The notes beneath the pieces are model-generated. The model saw only the letters and a program-made list of their open reading frames with translations, had not been told where the DNA came from and ran no database searches. From Pseudomonadota bacterium (GTDB lineage: Bacteria; Pseudomonadota; Gammaproteobacteria; Burkholderiales; Burkholderiaceae_C), in the NCBI GenBank assembly GCA_023418355.1, contig JAEZZU010000366.1:1-6535 (forward strand): a stretch of 6,535 nucleotides of DNA, read 5' to 3'. The stretch's first letter is position 1; each line of letters starts with the position of its first letter. Both the position numbers and the translations under genes were made by a program. Positions 5,386 to 6,535 of this stretch are shown here, one piece after another.

Positions 5386-6429
5386 ATGCGCCTGAGCATG
5401 CAAAAGCGCTGGCTGCAGCTGCTGTGCTGGCTGGCTGTACCAGTAGTGGGTCTGCTGGCGTCTGCCGCCTGGCTGGGCTGGCAGCTGGCGCAGCCGCAGA
5501 GTGCGTGGGCAATGCCATGCCTGTTGCTGGCACTGATGTTGCTTGTCTGTCTGGGCGTGACGTGGCTGTGGCTGCGCAAGGTCTTGCAGCCCTGGGCTGC
5601 ACTGGCGCAGCTGACGCAGGATCGTGCTCCGCTGGATTTGCGCCCTGTGGAACTGGATGCCGCCGACGCTCCCGAGGTGCGCAGCATGGTGCAGGCGCTC
5701 AACCGCCTGCTGGAGCGTCTGCGTGCTTCCAGCGAGGCGCAGCAGCGCTTTGTGGCGGATGCCGCGCACCAGTTGCGTACACCGCTGGCTGCGCTGCAGT
5801 CGCAGGTGGAGGCCTGGGCGCTGATGGCCAAGGCAGCGCCTGCGCAAAGCATTGTGCTGCCGTGTGAGCAGGTGGAAAAGCTCAGGCATGCATCGCGCCG
5901 CACCACGCAGCTGGCCAACCAGCTGCTGGCGCTGTCGCGGGTGGACAGTGGCCTCAAGCAGGGCACGGCCACGGAGCGCGTGGATATCAAGAGTCTGTGC
6001 GAGGCTTTGTTTGAGTCGTTTCTGGACAGTGCGATTGCCAAGGAGATCGATCTGGGGCTGGAGGCCGAGGCGGCCCATGTCTCTGGCCATGAGTGGCTGC
6101 TGCGCGAAATGCTTAGCAACATTCTGGACAACGCCATCAAATATTCCCAGTACGGTGGTCAAGTGACTTTGCGGTGTGGCCGTCGTCATGCAGGAGGGGG
6201 GGAATCGCGGGTCTACGTAGAGGTGGAAGACGATGGACCCGGGGTGCCCGTGGGTGAGTACACACGCTTGACACAACGCTTTTACAGAGTGGCTGGGTCT
6301 ACGGCAGACGGCTCCGGGCTGGGGTTGGCCATCGTGCAGGAAATTGCGCAGGCCCATGCTGCTCAGTTGAGCTTTTCTGCCGGATTAGCGGGGCGGGGCC
6401 TGCGTGTCCTGCTCTTATTTAAAGAGTAA
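5386..6429 (+). CDS. Sensor histidine kinase with minimal periplasmic loop (QseC/TctE-style core)
   Basis: An inner-membrane kinase of 347 residues, the likely partner of the response regulator just upstream. Two hydrophobic segments (about 9-35 and 42-64) are separated by only about six to eight residues, so there is almost no periplasmic domain, whereas QseC/TctE relatives usually have over a hundred residues there. A HAMP-like linker follows at about 64-113. The dimerisation and phospho-acceptor helix contains ADAAHQLRTPLAAL with His128. The ATP-binding domain shows the N box REMLSNILDNAIKYS (Asn245, Asn249), the G1 box EDDGPGVP (281-288), an F-box-like RFYRV (298-302) and the G2 box GSGLGLAIV (309-317), so it should be catalytically competent. 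The start is GTG-ATG at 5383/5386; ATG 5386 is chosen, and ATG 5398 is possible. The preceding purine stretch (TTGAAG) is weak. The gene is in the same frame as the regulator, with no stop in the spacer. Confidence 0.93.
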   Translation: MRLSMQKRWLQLLCWLAVPVVGLLASAAWLGWQLAQPQSAWAMPCLLLALMLLVCLGVTWLWLRKVLQPWAALAQLTQDRAPLDLRPVELDAADAPEVRSMVQALNRLLERLRASSEAQQRFVADAAHQLRTPLAALQSQVEAWALMAKAAPAQSIVLPCEQVEKLRHASRRTTQLANQLLALSRVDSGLKQGTATERVDIKSLCEALFESFLDSAIAKEIDLGLEAEAAHVSGHEWLLREMLSNILDNAIKYSQYGGQVTLRCGRRHAGGGESRVYVEVEDDGPGVPVGEYTRLTQRFYRVAGSTADGSGLGLAIVQEIAQAHAAQLSFSAGLAGRGLRVLLLFKE

Positions 6430-6444
6430 CGCGGTATGATTTTG

Positions 6445-6488
6445 CTGATTTGACAATCAGTTACCTTGCGGATTCTCTGTGAGAGAAT
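6445..6488 (+). other. Two small hairpins after the kinase gene
   Basis: CTGATT-TGAC-AATCAG (6445-6460) and ATTCTCT-GTG-AGAGAAT (6472-6488) are perfect short inverted repeats with 4- and 3-base loops. Neither is followed by a T tract, so a standard intrinsic terminator is not supported. They could slow transcription, protect the 3' end of the kinase mRNA or mark regulatory sites of the next gene. A TTGACA hexamer at 6450-6455 lies inside the first hairpin, but no good -10 follows at the usual spacing. Confidence 0.35.
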
Positions 6489-6519
6489 GAGTCGATTTAC
6501 CTGTTGATTTGCTTGCCTT

Positions 6520-6535
6520 ATGTCCGAATCTGAAG
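6520..6535 (+). CDS. Possible start of a further gene (partial at right edge)
   Basis: An ATG at 6520 opens a frame reading M-S-E-S-E up to the window end. Nothing can be said about the product. No clear Shine-Dalgarno sequence precedes it, and the only support is its position about 90 bases after the kinase stop. An earlier ATG at 6487 stops after six codons. Confidence 0.25.

Noticed and set aside
5223..6357. Two long minus-strand open frames opposite the histidine kinase
   Set aside because: They are Ser/Ala/Cys- or Gln/His-rich low-complexity translations opposite a kinase with all its motifs, so they are shadows.
6435..6478. Promoter for a downstream gene from TATGAT (6435-6440) or TTGACA (6450-6455)
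   Set aside because: Each hexamer is good alone, but TATGAT has no -35 at the right distance and TTGACA has no recognisable -10 15-19 bases on. They are in the wrong order to work together.
1..6535. CRISPR arrays, tRNA or rRNA genes, toxin-antitoxin or defence modules
   Set aside because: No regularly spaced repeats, no cloverleaf or rRNA-like sequence, and no unexplained protein-coding gap large enough for such a module were seen on either strand.

Overview
The window looks like chromosome of a GC-rich betaproteobacterium, most likely Comamonadaceae (Comamonas, Delftia or Acidovorax relatives). This rests on the high GC and protein style of ArgB and the two-component genes. It was judged by eye, not by database search. 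No wholly new system is visible. The most unusual spot is the junction between the response regulator and sensor kinase genes.

Left part (1-3329): a surface-polysaccharide (O-antigen or capsule type) gene block on the minus strand. It reads leftward from an integral-membrane sugar-1-phosphate transferase that would start the lipid-linked glycan (2217-3329). Next comes a GT4-type glycosyltransferase sharing an ATGA stop/start overlap (1081-2220), then a very AT-rich second glycosyltransferase (183-1058). Together they would load the first sugar on undecaprenyl phosphate and then add further sugars on the cytoplasmic face. GC falls stepwise from about two thirds at the start of the transferase to about one third in the last gene, as expected for a mosaic, horizontally exchanged polysaccharide locus abutting core genes. 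Bases 1-182 have a different composition and hold what may be the tail of a transposase gene.

Middle (3330-4374): a short divergent intergenic region, then argB (arginine biosynthesis) on the plus strand, closed by a strong intrinsic terminator.

Right part (4375-6535): a leader with two inverted repeats, then an OmpR-family response regulator and a histidine kinase of the QseC/TctE style that lacks the usual periplasmic sensor domain. About 115 bp separate the two genes. That spacer holds an imperfect 16-bp inverted repeat and is flanked by a direct TGATGC repeat. The simplest reading is that a small MITE-like palindromic element inserted into an ancestral TGATG stop/start overlap. After the kinase come two small hairpins and a possible start of another gene at the right edge.
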